From Rhizobium esperanzae (GTDB taxonomy: Bacteria > Pseudomonadota > Alphaproteobacteria > Rhizobiales > Rhizobiaceae): 64,000 nucleotides of DNA. The stretch is taken from the NCBI RefSeq assembly GCF_002204185.1, contig NZ_MXPU01000003.1, positions 124,001-188,000 on the forward strand. The letters are read 5' to 3'. The notes beneath the pieces were generated by a model, which ran no database searches, was not told where the DNA came from, and worked only from the letters and a program-made list of their open reading frames with translations. Shown here one piece after another: positions 25,495-34,607 of this stretch (position 1 is its first letter; each line of letters begins with the position of its first letter). A program made the translations under genes and the position numbers.

Positions 25495-25523
25495 GTGATA
25501 GACAGAAAATTTCACAGCGTCAA
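25495..25523 (-). promoter_or_regulatory. Sigma-70 type promoter of ilvIH
   Basis: Minus strand: TTGACG (25523-25518), 17 bases, TATCAC (25500-25495). Optimal spacing and a near-consensus -35 box. It places the transcript start at about 25486-25488, at the leader AUG. Confidence 0.65.
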
Positions 25524-25587
25524 CGCATGCCGCAATAAAAAACTGCCCAGCGCCCGCGCCTCCCAAAATCGATAGGATGAAGGATTT

Positions 25588-25614
25588 GTTAAAGGATCGA
25601 CTTTATCCTTTAAC
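25588..25614. promoter_or_regulatory. 10-bp perfect inverted repeat before the HerA-like gene
   Basis: GTTAAAGGAT, CGACTTT, ATCCTTTAAC, ending 20 bases before the start codon. It could be an operator or an mRNA hairpin just ahead of the SD (AGGGAG). Confidence 0.45.
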
Positions 25615-25634
25615 GCTACCGCAGGGAGTAGCCT

Positions 25635-27659
25635 TTGCTCAACAACGACTTGCGCATGTCTGGCAAGGCAGGCGAGCACGATCGACGCGACGGCCATACG
25701 CCGGGAAATCGCTTTCTCGGCCGCGTCGTTGCATGCAGCGGCTCCAGGGCGACCATTGCCGCCGTCGCCGAAGAGGGCGGCACCGATCTCACCGAACTCT
25801 GGTCCGTCGGTCGGCTGATTTCGATCAGCGTCGGCCGTAACCGCGTTGTCGCCCTCGTCTATTCCATGAATACCGGCAGCCATGCCTGGGGCGAAGGCGA
25901 GGACAATTATTTCAAGATCGAGACGGAGCTTCTCGGCGAAGTCCGCGTCGATGAGGACGGGCGCGAGGAATTCTCGACCGGTATCTCGCGTTATCCCTAT
26001 CTCGGCGCCATCGCCCATCGCATCCGCGCCGCCGACCTGATGCGCATCTATGATGCCGGAACGGGGACGACCGCCGTCATCGGCAAGCTGACGCAGGACG
26101 AAAGCATCGATGCGGCGATCCATATCCCCTCGATGCTCTCCAAGCATTTCGCCGTCGTCGGCTCGACCGGCGTCGGCAAATCGACGGCCGTGTCGCTGCT
26201 CCTGCACAAGGCGATCGCGGCGGATCCGAAGCTGCGCGTGCTGATCCTCGATCCGCACAATGAATTCGCCGCCGCCTTTCCCAAACACGCCGTCACCATC
26301 GATACTGATACGCTCGACCTGCCCTTCTGGCTGATGCGGCTCGAAGAGTTCGCTGAAGTTGTCTTCCGCGGCCGTCCGCCGGTGCCCGACGAGCTCGACA
26401 TGCTGCGCGACATCATGCCCGAGGCCAAGCGCGCCTTCCGCGGCAGCGACAACTCGCTGGTGCGCCGCACGACGGAAAAGAGTTCGATCACCGCCGATAC
26501 ACCGGTCCCCTACCGCATGGCCGACCTGCTGGCGCTGATCGACGAGCGCATCGGCCGCCTGGAAGGCCGTGCGGAAAAGCCCTCCCTGCGCTCACTGAAG
26601 ATGCGCCTCATCGCCGCGATCAACGATCCGCGCTATCACTTCATGTTCTCCAACAACACGATCAGCGACACGATCACCGACACCATCGCGCAGATCTTCC
26701 GCATCCCCGGGGATAACAGACCAATCTGCACCTTCCAGCTTGCCGGCATTCCCTCCGAAGTGGTCAATTCGGTCGCCTCCGTGCTCTGCCGCATGGCTTT
26801 CGAAGTGGCGCTGTGGAGCGACGGCGCCATCCACATGCTCGTCGTCTGCGAGGAAGCGCACCGCTACATCCCCTCCGACCCGACGCTGGGCTTCGTGCCG
26901 ACGCGCCAGGCGATCGCCCGCATCGCCAAGGAAGGCCGCAAATACGGCGTCTCGCTCGGCATCATTACCCAGCGGCCGGGCGAACTCGACCAGACGATCC
27001 TCTCGCAGTGCTCGACGCTCTTTGCCATGCGCCTTGCCAATGACCGCGACCAGGAAATCATCCGTTCGGCCATCCCGAATTCGTCGATCTCGACGACGAG
27101 CTTCATCTCCTCGATCGGCAATGGCGAAGCGATCGCCTTCGGCGAGGCGATCAGCGTGCCGATGCGCATGCGCTTTTCCCGTGTCGACGAGAGCCTCCTG
27201 CCGAAGGCCGCCAGCGCCAACAACAAGCATAGTGAGGAAGATCCCGACACGGTCGATCTGCGCAAGATCGTCACCCGCATGCGGGCGGTGACCGTCGGGC
27301 CAGACATTTCGAATTTCCAGCAGAGCGTTGCGGCATCCATGCCGGGTTCCGATGAGGCGGAGGAAGCCGACGAGGCTTTCGACACAAAACCCGTCCCCCC
27401 GCCCGCGCCGGCTTCGGCGCCGCTCGAATCCTACCGGCGCGAATTACTACCGCAGGCGCCGCGGCTGGACCCCGCCGAGCCGGCCCCCATCGATCCGCGG
27501 CTGGACGCGCTGCGCCGCGAACTGCGCCGCGAAGAGCCGGTCTTTCCCCGGCCGGCGCCACCGGCCGATCAGCCACCGATCACCCGCCGGGAACCAGGCC
27601 CGTCGCTGCGGGATAGCATCCTGAAAAAGCCGCTGAGCAGCCTTTACAACAAGGATTGA
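25635..27659 (+). CDS. HerA/FtsK-like ATPase (COG0433)
   Basis: A 674-residue P-loop ATPase. An N-terminal HAS-barrel-like domain (about 25-130) precedes Walker A GSTGVGKSTA at about 174-183 and LRVLILDPHNEFAAAF. Walker B appears to be HMLVVCEEAHRYIPSD, and the sensor region is GVSLGIITQRPGELDQTILSQ. The last 100 residues are Pro/Arg-rich and probably disordered. The family includes HerA translocases that pump DNA with NurA, but no nurA-like gene is adjacent, so the role (DNA transport or repair) is unproven. Start TTG 25635 has SD AGGGAG; ATG 25656 is the alternative. Confidence 0.8.
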   Translation: MLNNDLRMSGKAGEHDRRDGHTPGNRFLGRVVACSGSRATIAAVAEEGGTDLTELWSVGRLISISVGRNRVVALVYSMNTGSHAWGEGEDNYFKIETELLGEVRVDEDGREEFSTGISRYPYLGAIAHRIRAADLMRIYDAGTGTTAVIGKLTQDESIDAAIHIPSMLSKHFAVVGSTGVGKSTAVSLLLHKAIAADPKLRVLILDPHNEFAAAFPKHAVTIDTDTLDLPFWLMRLEEFAEVVFRGRPPVPDELDMLRDIMPEAKRAFRGSDNSLVRRTTEKSSITADTPVPYRMADLLALIDERIGRLEGRAEKPSLRSLKMRLIAAINDPRYHFMFSNNTISDTITDTIAQIFRIPGDNRPICTFQLAGIPSEVVNSVASVLCRMAFEVALWSDGAIHMLVVCEEAHRYIPSDPTLGFVPTRQAIARIAKEGRKYGVSLGIITQRPGELDQTILSQCSTLFAMRLANDRDQEIIRSAIPNSSISTTSFISSIGNGEAIAFGEAISVPMRMRFSRVDESLLPKAASANNKHSEEDPDTVDLRKIVTRMRAVTVGPDISNFQQSVAASMPGSDEAEEADEAFDTKPVPPPAPASAPLESYRRELLPQAPRLDPAEPAPIDPRLDALRRELRREEPVFPRPAPPADQPPITRREPGPSLRDSILKKPLSSLYNKD

Positions 27660-28558
27660 CGTTCAAGCTCGATCGGCGGCCGGGCGGCATCGAGCACGCG
27701 CTGCCGGTCCGCCGGCCCAAGCGCCAGGAGCGGCCGCGGAAGCTCCGCCCGGACATCCAGAAGATGCTCGGCCATCATATAGACCACGCGAATGCTTCCA
27801 TACGCCTTGAACACCTCCCAGAGCGGCTGCATCAGGCCATCGAGCCGGCGCGCCTCGCCGTCATTGCCGGCGATAGCCGCTTTCGTCAGAGCGAGCGCGG
27901 TGCGCGGAAGCAGGCCGCCGATAACACTGTACCAGGCGTCTGCGCCTGCAAGCAGTGCCTCCGCCGCACCCCAATCGCCGCTGTAGCCGATCGCGAGGTC
28001 AGTCTTTTCCCGCAATAGCGCAAGCTCCCCAAGCAAATCGCCGTCTGCCGGCAGCGGCATCTTCACCGCCCTGATCGTCTCGATATCAGAAAGACGCTGC
28101 AGAAGTTCGCGGCTGAAGGTGAAGTGCGTCGTGCCGGGATTGTTGTAGATGCAGAGCGGAAGCCTGGTCGCCCTCGCCACTGTGCGGAAATGCTGGTAGG
28201 CCTCTTCCTGGGTCAGCGGCGTATAAGACACAGGCGCAAGCAGAAGCGCATCCGCGCCGGCGGCCTCGGCGTCCCTCGCGAGATCCACGGCACAATCCGT
28301 CCTCAGAGCGCCGGCGCCGACGAGGAGCGGAACACGGCCCTTGACGCATTCGACCGCCGCCGTCACGGCCCGCAGCCGCTCCTCGCGCTTGAGATAGGCG
28401 TAGATCCCGGTGCTGCCGAGAAGGCCGATGGAGGTCACACCTGCCTCGCACAGCGGTTCCAGCAAGCGGCAGAGCCCCTCAATGTCGACCCGGCCATCGG
28501 GATCGGCAGGCGTTGGAGGAAAGGCCGAGAGCCCATGGAACGGAGAGATGCCAGGCAT
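27644..28558 (-). CDS. DapA-family aldolase (dihydrodipicolinate synthase-like)
   Basis: A 304-residue TIM-barrel lyase from the ATG at 28558. The Schiff-base Lys is in IRAVKMPLP, and the partner Tyr in LPLCIYNNPGTTHF. The pyruvate-carboxylate loop is GLLGSTGIYAYL, where DapA has GTTGE. That change, and the missing second Thr of the GTTGE motif, argue against lysine synthesis; it is more likely a 2-keto-sugar acid aldolase or dehydratase. Its 3' end overlaps the convergent HerA-like gene by 16 bases. Confidence 0.8.
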   Translation of the reverse strand: MPGISPFHGLSAFPPTPADPDGRVDIEGLCRLLEPLCEAGVTSIGLLGSTGIYAYLKREERLRAVTAAVECVKGRVPLLVGAGALRTDCAVDLARDAEAAGADALLLAPVSYTPLTQEEAYQHFRTVARATRLPLCIYNNPGTTHFTFSRELLQRLSDIETIRAVKMPLPADGDLLGELALLREKTDLAIGYSGDWGAAEALLAGADAWYSVIGGLLPRTALALTKAAIAGNDGEARRLDGLMQPLWEVFKAYGSIRVVYMMAEHLLDVRAELPRPLLALGPADRQRVLDAARPPIELERQSLL

Positions 28559-28610
28559 GTTGCGATCCTGATAGAAGTTGATTGGCAACGACTGACGATA
28601 TCGCCTCATC

Positions 28611-29507
28611 CTAAAGGGTCAATCGCTCCCAGCTGTCATCCATCTGATTGCGGAACCAGGTCATTTGCCGCTTGGCATATTGCCGTGTCGCCGCAGCCCC
28701 CTTCTCCAGCACCTCATCGCGCGTCATCTCGCCCCTCAGCATCGCCGCGATCTGCGACACACCGATGGCCTTCATGACAGGCGCGTCGGCCGGCAGGCCG
28801 AGCGCAAGCAACGCCTTTACCTCGTCTTCCGCACCCTGTTGCAGCATCTTTTCGAAACGGCCGTTGATGCGGGCATGCAGCACCGCCCGGTCCGGCAAAA
28901 CGACAATTTTGCAGGCCCCCTCGGCATCGATCACCACCGGCCCTGACCGACCCTGGAAATCAGCGATCGAGCGTCCCGTTGTTTTGATCACCTCCAGCGC
29001 CCGGACGATGCGCTGGCCGTCCTGGCGGTTGAGGCTTGCCGCCATGGCGGGATCGACGTCAGAAAGCTCGGCGTAAAGCGCGTCCGGCCCCTCCTCCACG
29101 AGTCGCGTCCGCAATTCTTCCCGCAGGGCCTCGGGAATATCCGGCATGTCGGAGAGACCGCCGATCAGCGCCTTGAAATAGAGCCCCGTGCCGCCGACGA
29201 AAACCGGTAGCTGCCCGGCGGCTCTGAGTTCCGGCAAAAGCGCCGAGACATCGCGCAGCCAGGCGCCTGTGGAATAACCGGCCCCCGCCGGCACGTGGCC
29301 GTAGAGATGATGCGGCACGCCTTGCATCTCCTCTTCCGACGGACGCGCAGTCAGCACTCGCAGCGTATCGTAGACCTGCATGCTGTCGGCATTGACGACC
29401 GCGCCGTCGTGGCGTTTGGCCAATTCGACGGCAAGCGCGGACTTGCCGCTGGCGGTCGGCCCGGTTATCAGGATCGCGTTCTCTACGCTCAGAAGGTTTT
29501 CCATCAT
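28611..29507 (-). CDS. miaA: tRNA dimethylallyltransferase
   Basis: A 298-residue enzyme that adds a dimethylallyl group to A37 of tRNAs reading UNN codons. The P-loop GPTASGKS is at about 16-23, the substrate motif NADSMQVYDTL follows, and FVGGTGLYFKALIGGL and the C-terminal ATRQYAKRQMTWFRNQ are diagnostic. The start (ATG 29507, or the next codon) overlaps the start codon of divergent serB, so its promoter must lie inside serB. Confidence 0.95.
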   Translation of the reverse strand: MMENLLSVENAILITGPTASGKSALAVELAKRHDGAVVNADSMQVYDTLRVLTARPSEEEMQGVPHHLYGHVPAGAGYSTGAWLRDVSALLPELRAAGQLPVFVGGTGLYFKALIGGLSDMPDIPEALREELRTRLVEEGPDALYAELSDVDPAMAASLNRQDGQRIVRALEVIKTTGRSIADFQGRSGPVVIDAEGACKIVVLPDRAVLHARINGRFEKMLQQGAEDEVKALLALGLPADAPVMKAIGVSQIAAMLRGEMTRDEVLEKGAAATRQYAKRQMTWFRNQMDDSWERLTL

Positions 29508-30396
29508 GGCCCTCGTTGCCACGCTTGTTGCCAATCCGTCAAATCCTGTGCTTACTCCTGGCATCGCCGAACAAGCGGCCGAGGCAGTAACCGCTTCCGG
29601 CCTTTACTGGCTGGCCGACGGCGTTGCCTGCGACATTGCACTGCGCGACGGCACGGATGCGCAAGCCGCCGAGGCCAATCTTCTCGCCGTTATATCGAGC
29701 GCCCCCATCGACCTCGTCATCCAGGAGCAGGACAGCCGCCGCAAGAAGCTGCTGATCGCCGACATGGATTCGACGATGATCGGCCAGGAATGCATCGACG
29801 AACTTGCCGCCGAAGTCGGCCTGAAGGAGAGGGTCGCCGACATCACCGCCCGCGCCATGAATGGCGAGATCGCCTTTGAGCCCGCCCTGCGTGAGCGCGT
29901 CGCCCTCCTGAAAGGATTGCCAATCTCGGTTGTCGACGAGGTCATCGCCAAGCGCATCACACTGACGCCGGGGGGGCCGGAGCTGATCGCCACGATGAAG
30001 GCGAAAGGTCATTACACCGCTCTCGTCTCCGGCGGCTTCACCGTCTTTACCAGCCGCATCGCCGCCACCCTCGGCTTCGACGAAAACCGCGCCAATACGC
30101 TGCTGGACGAGAATGGTATTCTCTCCGGCTTCGTCGCCGAACCTATCCTCGGCAAGCAGGCAAAGGTGGATGCGCTGAACGAGATTTCAGCAAACCTCGG
30201 CATTTCGCCACAGGAGGCAATCGCGGTCGGCGACGGCGCCAATGATCTCGGCATGCTGCAGCTCGCCGGCTCCGGCGTCGCCCTCCACGCCAAGCCCACC
30301 GTCGCCGCTCAGGCGCAGATGCGCATCAATCACGCCGACCTGACGGCGCTGCTTTATATTCAGGGCTATCGGAAGACCGATTTTGTGACGGCTTGA
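29506..30396 (+). CDS. serB: Phosphoserine phosphatase
   Basis: A 296-residue HAD phosphatase that makes L-serine from phosphoserine. The catalytic motif DMDSTMIGQECIDE has nucleophile Asp86 and acid/base Asp88; SGGFTVFTSRIA and AVGDGANDLGML are motifs II and IV. An N-terminal ACT-like extension of about 80 residues is present, as in most proteobacterial SerB. The start ATG overlaps the miaA start by two bases. Confidence 0.95.
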   Translation: MALVATLVANPSNPVLTPGIAEQAAEAVTASGLYWLADGVACDIALRDGTDAQAAEANLLAVISSAPIDLVIQEQDSRRKKLLIADMDSTMIGQECIDELAAEVGLKERVADITARAMNGEIAFEPALRERVALLKGLPISVVDEVIAKRITLTPGGPELIATMKAKGHYTALVSGGFTVFTSRIAATLGFDENRANTLLDENGILSGFVAEPILGKQAKVDALNEISANLGISPQEAIAVGDGANDLGMLQLAGSGVALHAKPTVAAQAQMRINHADLTALLYIQGYRKTDFVTA

Positions 30397-30491
30397 ACGT
30401 CCGATTTCAACAGAAGACGGATATACAACAAAGGCGGAGAGGTTAAGCGGGAACAGGAAGGCGGCACCTGGTCGCCACCGCCGCAGTTCTC

Positions 30492-32207
30492 CTATTCCAT
30501 CGGCACCGCCACGAACCGCAGATCGCCGTTGGCCGATGCGATCATCAGCTGGGCGTTGCGACGGCCTTCCTGTTTCAGCGATTTCACCTTGGCCGCGACC
30601 GCATCCGGGGTTTTCATGAACTCCTGCGCCACCTCGACGATAACGTCCCCCGGCTTCAACCCCTTTTCGGCCGAGGCGGAGCCGGGCTCCACCTCCGTGA
30701 CGACGACGCCGTCGACGCTTTCGGCGATGCCGAAAGCCTTGCGTGTTTCGGGACTGAGGAGCGACAGCGACAATCCGAGCACGTTCTTCGGCGTAGCCGC
30801 ATCCGGCGATACCTGGCCCTGTTGGTGCTGGTCCGGCGCCGGTGCGCCCGGTGCGGGCGCTGCCTGATCGCCGGTATCCGGCTGATCCATATCGTTGTTC
30901 TCGTCGGGATCAGGGGTGATCACGCCGTCCTGCGAGCCATCGGGCGCTGCATCGCCGGATGCCGCCTGATCGCTGTCTTCGAGCCGGCCGAGCTTCACCT
31001 TGACGGTCTGCTCCTTGCCGTCTCGCAGCACCACGACGTCGACTTCTTTTCCGACCGTGCTTTCCGCAACGACGCGCGGCAGGTCGCGCATTTCATTGAC
31101 CGCCTTGCCGTCGAATTTCAAAATGACGTCGCCCGCCTTGATCGAGCCGTCGTCGACGGGGCCGCCCTTGATGACGCCGGCGACCAGTGCGCCCTTGGCG
31201 GTGTCGAGCCCGAGGCTGTCGGCGATGTCGTCGGTCACCGGCTGGATGCGCACGCCGAGCCAGCCGCGTCGCGTCTCGCCATACTGGCGCAACTGCTCGA
31301 CGACGCCGGAAGCAAGTTCGGACGGTACCGAGAAGCCGATACCGATCGAGCCGCCGCTCGGCGAGATGATCGCGGTATTGATGCCGATCACTTCACCCTT
31401 CATGTTGAAGAGCGGGCCGCCGGAATTGCCCTTGTTGATCGCCGCATCCGTCTGGATGAAGTTGTCGTAGGGGCCGGCATTGATATTGCGACCGCGCCCG
31501 GAAATGATGCCGACGGTCACCGAACCGCCGAAGCCGAACGGATTGCCGATCGCCATCACCCAGTCGCCGATGCGCATCTCGCTGGAATCGCCGAATTTCA
31601 CCGATTTCAGCGGCGTCTTCGGCTCGACCTTCAACACGGAAAGATCGGTCTTCGTATCCGTGCCGATCAGCTTCGCCTTGAGCTTCGAGCCGTTGGCGAA
31701 ATTGACCTCGATGTCGTCGGCGCCCTCGATCACGTGGTTATTGGTAACGATATAGCCGGCCGGATCGATGACGAATCCGGACCCGAGCGAGCTGACATTA
31801 TGGTTGGGGCCTTTGTTGCCCTGCTGTTTGTTGAAGAAGTCGTTGAAGAATTCCTGGAATGGTGAGCCGTCAGGGGCGCGCGGCGCCGGGCCGACCCCTT
31901 CGTCATCCTTCACATTCTGCGAGGTCGAGATATTGACCACGGCATCGAGCAAGCCTTCGGCGAGATCGGCAACGGAAGCCGGACCGTTGGTCGGGACGAC
32001 GGTCTGAACCGGTGGCTTCTGCTGCGGCGTGGTAGATGCAGGAGGCGCGGGAGCAGCCGGAACAGGCGCGGCAACCCCTGGCACTGCTGTCTCAGGCGAG
32101 GTTTGCGCAAAAGCAATCCCACTCATACCGGTTTGCGCCAGGATGGTGGCGCTGGCCAGAAGCGCGAGCGTTCGTCTGAAGGGCAAGCGAATCGTGGGGG
32201 CCATCAA
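30492..32207 (-). CDS. degP: DegP/HtrA (Do family) periplasmic serine endopeptidase
   Basis: A 571-residue protease with a signal peptide (about 1-35), a Pro/Ala-rich linker, a trypsin-like domain with triad His158 (NNHVIEG), Asp188 (KTDLSVLKV) and Ser262 (GNSGGPLFN), and two PDZ domains (about 300-400 and 475-560). A Pro/Asp/Gln-rich linker of about 70 residues separates the PDZ domains, longer than in E. coli DegP. It degrades or refolds damaged envelope proteins. It lies downstream of hflKC on the same strand after a terminator, so is probably transcribed on its own. Confidence 0.9.
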   Translation of the reverse strand: MMAPTIRLPFRRTLALLASATILAQTGMSGIAFAQTSPETAVPGVAAPVPAAPAPPASTTPQQKPPVQTVVPTNGPASVADLAEGLLDAVVNISTSQNVKDDEGVGPAPRAPDGSPFQEFFNDFFNKQQGNKGPNHNVSSLGSGFVIDPAGYIVTNNHVIEGADDIEVNFANGSKLKAKLIGTDTKTDLSVLKVEPKTPLKSVKFGDSSEMRIGDWVMAIGNPFGFGGSVTVGIISGRGRNINAGPYDNFIQTDAAINKGNSGGPLFNMKGEVIGINTAIISPSGGSIGIGFSVPSELASGVVEQLRQYGETRRGWLGVRIQPVTDDIADSLGLDTAKGALVAGVIKGGPVDDGSIKAGDVILKFDGKAVNEMRDLPRVVAESTVGKEVDVVVLRDGKEQTVKVKLGRLEDSDQAASGDAAPDGSQDGVITPDPDENNDMDQPDTGDQAAPAPGAPAPDQHQQGQVSPDAATPKNVLGLSLSLLSPETRKAFGIAESVDGVVVTEVEPGSASAEKGLKPGDVIVEVAQEFMKTPDAVAAKVKSLKQEGRRNAQLMIASANGDLRFVAVPME

Positions 32208-32345
32208 GCTTCCTCATAAGGGGCAAATGCGCATATTCAGCACCAGCATAAGGCGGAATGATGGAGGGTGAAATCACCTTTTCGCGAAATCCCCGTGCAA
32301 TCTGACGGACCATCACAAAAGCCCGGCCTCGGCTCTTGAAATCGA

Positions 32346-32372
32346 AAAGGGCCGGCGCTGGGCCGACCCTTT
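32346..32372 (-). terminator. Intrinsic terminator after hflC
   Basis: An 11-bp stem with one G-T pair: minus strand AAAGGGTCGGC, CCAGC, GCCGGCCCTTT, then TCG and a T-rich stretch. It starts 33 bases after the hflC stop. Confidence 0.6.
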
Positions 32373-32404
32373 CTCGATCTTGGCGGGAAACAGATCCCGC
32401 GTTC

Positions 32405-33364
32405 TCAGTTGGCCGGCGCTGCCGGAGCGGTTGCTCCGGGCGTTCCCGGAGCCGCCGCAGGCGGGCTGGCCGGCGGCTGCCGGGAGGCGCTGGCGGCGTT
32501 GTTGAAATAGCGGAAGAATTCCGAATCCGGCGACAGGACCAGTGTTGTGTCCTGCGACGAAAGCGCCGCCGCATAGGCCGCCATCGAGCGATAGAACTCG
32601 AAGAAACCCGGGTCTCTCGAGAATGCCTCGGCGAAAACGCGGTTGCGTTCGGCATCGCCCTGGCCGCGCAGGATCTCGGAATCACGCTGGGCGCCGGCAG
32701 TCAGCTCGACGACCTGGCGGTCGGCGATGGCGCGGCGGCGCTGACCTTCCTCGTTGCCCTGCGCCCGCAAAAGCTCAGCTTCCGCCAGTCGCTCGGCCCG
32801 CATGCGGTTGTAGGTGCGCTCGGAAACATCCTGAGTGAGATCGGTCCGGCTGATGCGCACGTCGTCGAGCGTGATGCCGAGCGTCTCCGCATCCGCCTGC
32901 AGCTCGTTGCGAACCTCGAGCATCATCGCCACGCGTTCCCGGGAAAGCGCGGCTTCGATGCTGCGAACGCCGTAGACCCTGCGCAAGGCGGAATCGAGAC
33001 GCGTGCGAAGCCGCGCTTCCGCCGCCTCTCTGTCACCCGAAACCGTTTCGCGGAAACGGCGCGCGTCGTTGATACGGTAGATAAGGAAGGCATTTACCTC
33101 ATAGAAGGCGCCGCCGGAAACCTGGACACGGATATTGTCAAGGTCGAAGCGCAGCTCCTGCTTCGGCACGTATTGCACCCTGTCGGCATCGGCAAAGGCG
33201 AAAGGCAGCTTGAAATAGATGCCTGGGTCACTCTTGACTGACTGGATTTCACCAAAGCGAACGACGATAGCCTGTTCGCGGGCGGTCACGACGAAGACCG
33301 AGGAATAGATTCCGACCAGCACGACCGCCAGGAGGATCAGAATTACGGGAAGTCTGTTCGACAT
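32405..33364 (-). CDS. hflC: HflC, SPFH-family regulator of FtsH
   Basis: A 319-residue membrane protein with an N-terminal signal-anchor (residues about 5-27, PVILILLAVVLVGIYSSVFV), an SPFH/band-7 domain (REQAIVVRFGEIQSVKSDPG onward), a coiled coil (RMRAERLAEAELLRAQGNEE) and a Pro/Ala-rich tail. With HflK it forms the ring that encloses the FtsH protease and controls membrane-protein turnover. It lies five bases after hflK. Confidence 0.95.
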   Translation of the reverse strand: MSNRLPVILILLAVVLVGIYSSVFVVTAREQAIVVRFGEIQSVKSDPGIYFKLPFAFADADRVQYVPKQELRFDLDNIRVQVSGGAFYEVNAFLIYRINDARRFRETVSGDREAAEARLRTRLDSALRRVYGVRSIEAALSRERVAMMLEVRNELQADAETLGITLDDVRISRTDLTQDVSERTYNRMRAERLAEAELLRAQGNEEGQRRRAIADRQVVELTAGAQRDSEILRGQGDAERNRVFAEAFSRDPGFFEFYRSMAAYAAALSSQDTTLVLSPDSEFFRYFNNAASASRQPPASPPAAAPGTPGATAPAAPAN

Positions 33365-33369
33365 TGGTC

Positions 33370-34461
33370 TCAGCCTCCCTGCTGCTGTTGTTGCTGCGTC
33401 GGCCGGCCGACCTCATTGAGAGGCAGATAAGGCACGGCGCCCGCCTTTTGGTCTATGATCACTTTCTTGGAACCCTTCAGCACCTGTTCCATGGTTTCCA
33501 GGAACAGCCGCTCCCGCGTCACGTCAGGAGCCTTGGAATATTCGTCATAGATCGAAACGAAGCGTTGCGCTTCACCTTCAGCCTCCTTGACGATCCGGTC
33601 CTTGTAGGCGGCTGCGGCTTCGCGGATGCGGGCCGCATCACCGCGGGCTTGGCCGAGCTTCTGGTTGGCGTATTGGTTAGCTTCCTCCACGAGGCGCTGC
33701 TTGTCCTGATCGGCACGCTGCACTTCCTCGAAGGCATCGGCCACGTCACGCGGCGGCGCGACGTCCTCGATCGTCACGCGGTTGATCGCAATGCCGGCGC
33801 CGTAGCGATCCATCGTATCCTGGATGATGTTGCGCACTTCGGTCTCGATCGGTCCGCGATTGTCACGGAAGGCATCCTGTGCCGGGCGCCGGCCGACGAT
33901 TTCGCGCATGGCGCTTTCGGAAACCTGCTGCAGCGTTTCAGCCGGATTCTCGAGACGGAAAAGATAGGATTTCGGGTCATTGATCGTGTAGAGCACGGAG
34001 AACTGCACGTTGACGATGTTCTGGTCGCCGGAAAGCATCAGTCCAGCCGTCGAATTGCTGTTGTTGCGTCCGCCGATATTCTGCTGCTGCTCGGTCACCT
34101 TCACGATCTCGACCGCGTCCATCGGCCAGATGCGGAAATGCAGGCCGGGCATGGAAATTTCCTCTCTCGGCTTGCCGAAGCGCAGCTCGACGCCGCGTTC
34201 GTCCGGCTGGACAGTGTAGACGCACTGGATCAGCCAGAAAACAGCGACGATCGCCACGACGATCGTTGCCACGCCACCATTGAAACCGCCGGGAACGATA
34301 TTGCGCAACTGATCCTGGCCGCGCCGAATGATGTCTTCCAGATCGGGCGGTCCGCCCTTGCCGCCACGCGGGCGGTTCGGCCCCTGGCCCCATGGTCCCT
34401 GATTGTTACCGCCGCCGCCCCAAGGGCCGCCGCCGCCATTCTGATTGCTCCAGGGCATCAA
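33370..34461 (-). CDS. hflK: HflK, SPFH-family regulator of FtsH
   Basis: A 363-residue protein. The Gly/Asn/Pro-rich cytoplasmic head (residues 1-35, GGGGPWGGGGNNQGPWGQG) is the usual HflK feature, followed by a membrane helix at about 62-80 and the SPFH domain (VQPDERGVELRFGKPRE). FEEVQRADQDKQRLVEEANQ starts the long coiled coil. Partner of HflC. It ends five bases before hflC and starts 146 bases downstream of the dfrA stop on the same strand. Confidence 0.95.
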   Translation of the reverse strand: MMPWSNQNGGGGPWGGGGNNQGPWGQGPNRPRGGKGGPPDLEDIIRRGQDQLRNIVPGGFNGGVATIVVAIVAVFWLIQCVYTVQPDERGVELRFGKPREEISMPGLHFRIWPMDAVEIVKVTEQQQNIGGRNNSNSTAGLMLSGDQNIVNVQFSVLYTINDPKSYLFRLENPAETLQQVSESAMREIVGRRPAQDAFRDNRGPIETEVRNIIQDTMDRYGAGIAINRVTIEDVAPPRDVADAFEEVQRADQDKQRLVEEANQYANQKLGQARGDAARIREAAAAYKDRIVKEAEGEAQRFVSIYDEYSKAPDVTRERLFLETMEQVLKGSKKVIIDQKAGAVPYLPLNEVGRPTQQQQQQGG

Positions 34462-34607
34462 AACCTCGTTGTTCGTTAAGTCTTCCCCGCATTCGGGACC
34501 GTGGGGGCTGACCGGCCGATGCGTTGGTGACCGTTATAGGTATCGCCGCACCGGCTTTCAACGCAGCGTGAGAAACTTGGTCAATTTAATTGGAAAATAG
34601 TTCGTTT

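Noticed and set aside
25635..27659. HerA-like ATPase as part of a phage-defence system
   Set aside because: No nuclease, sirtuin, toxin or other defence partner is adjacent; neighbours are ilvIH and a DapA-type aldolase and there is no sign of transfer.
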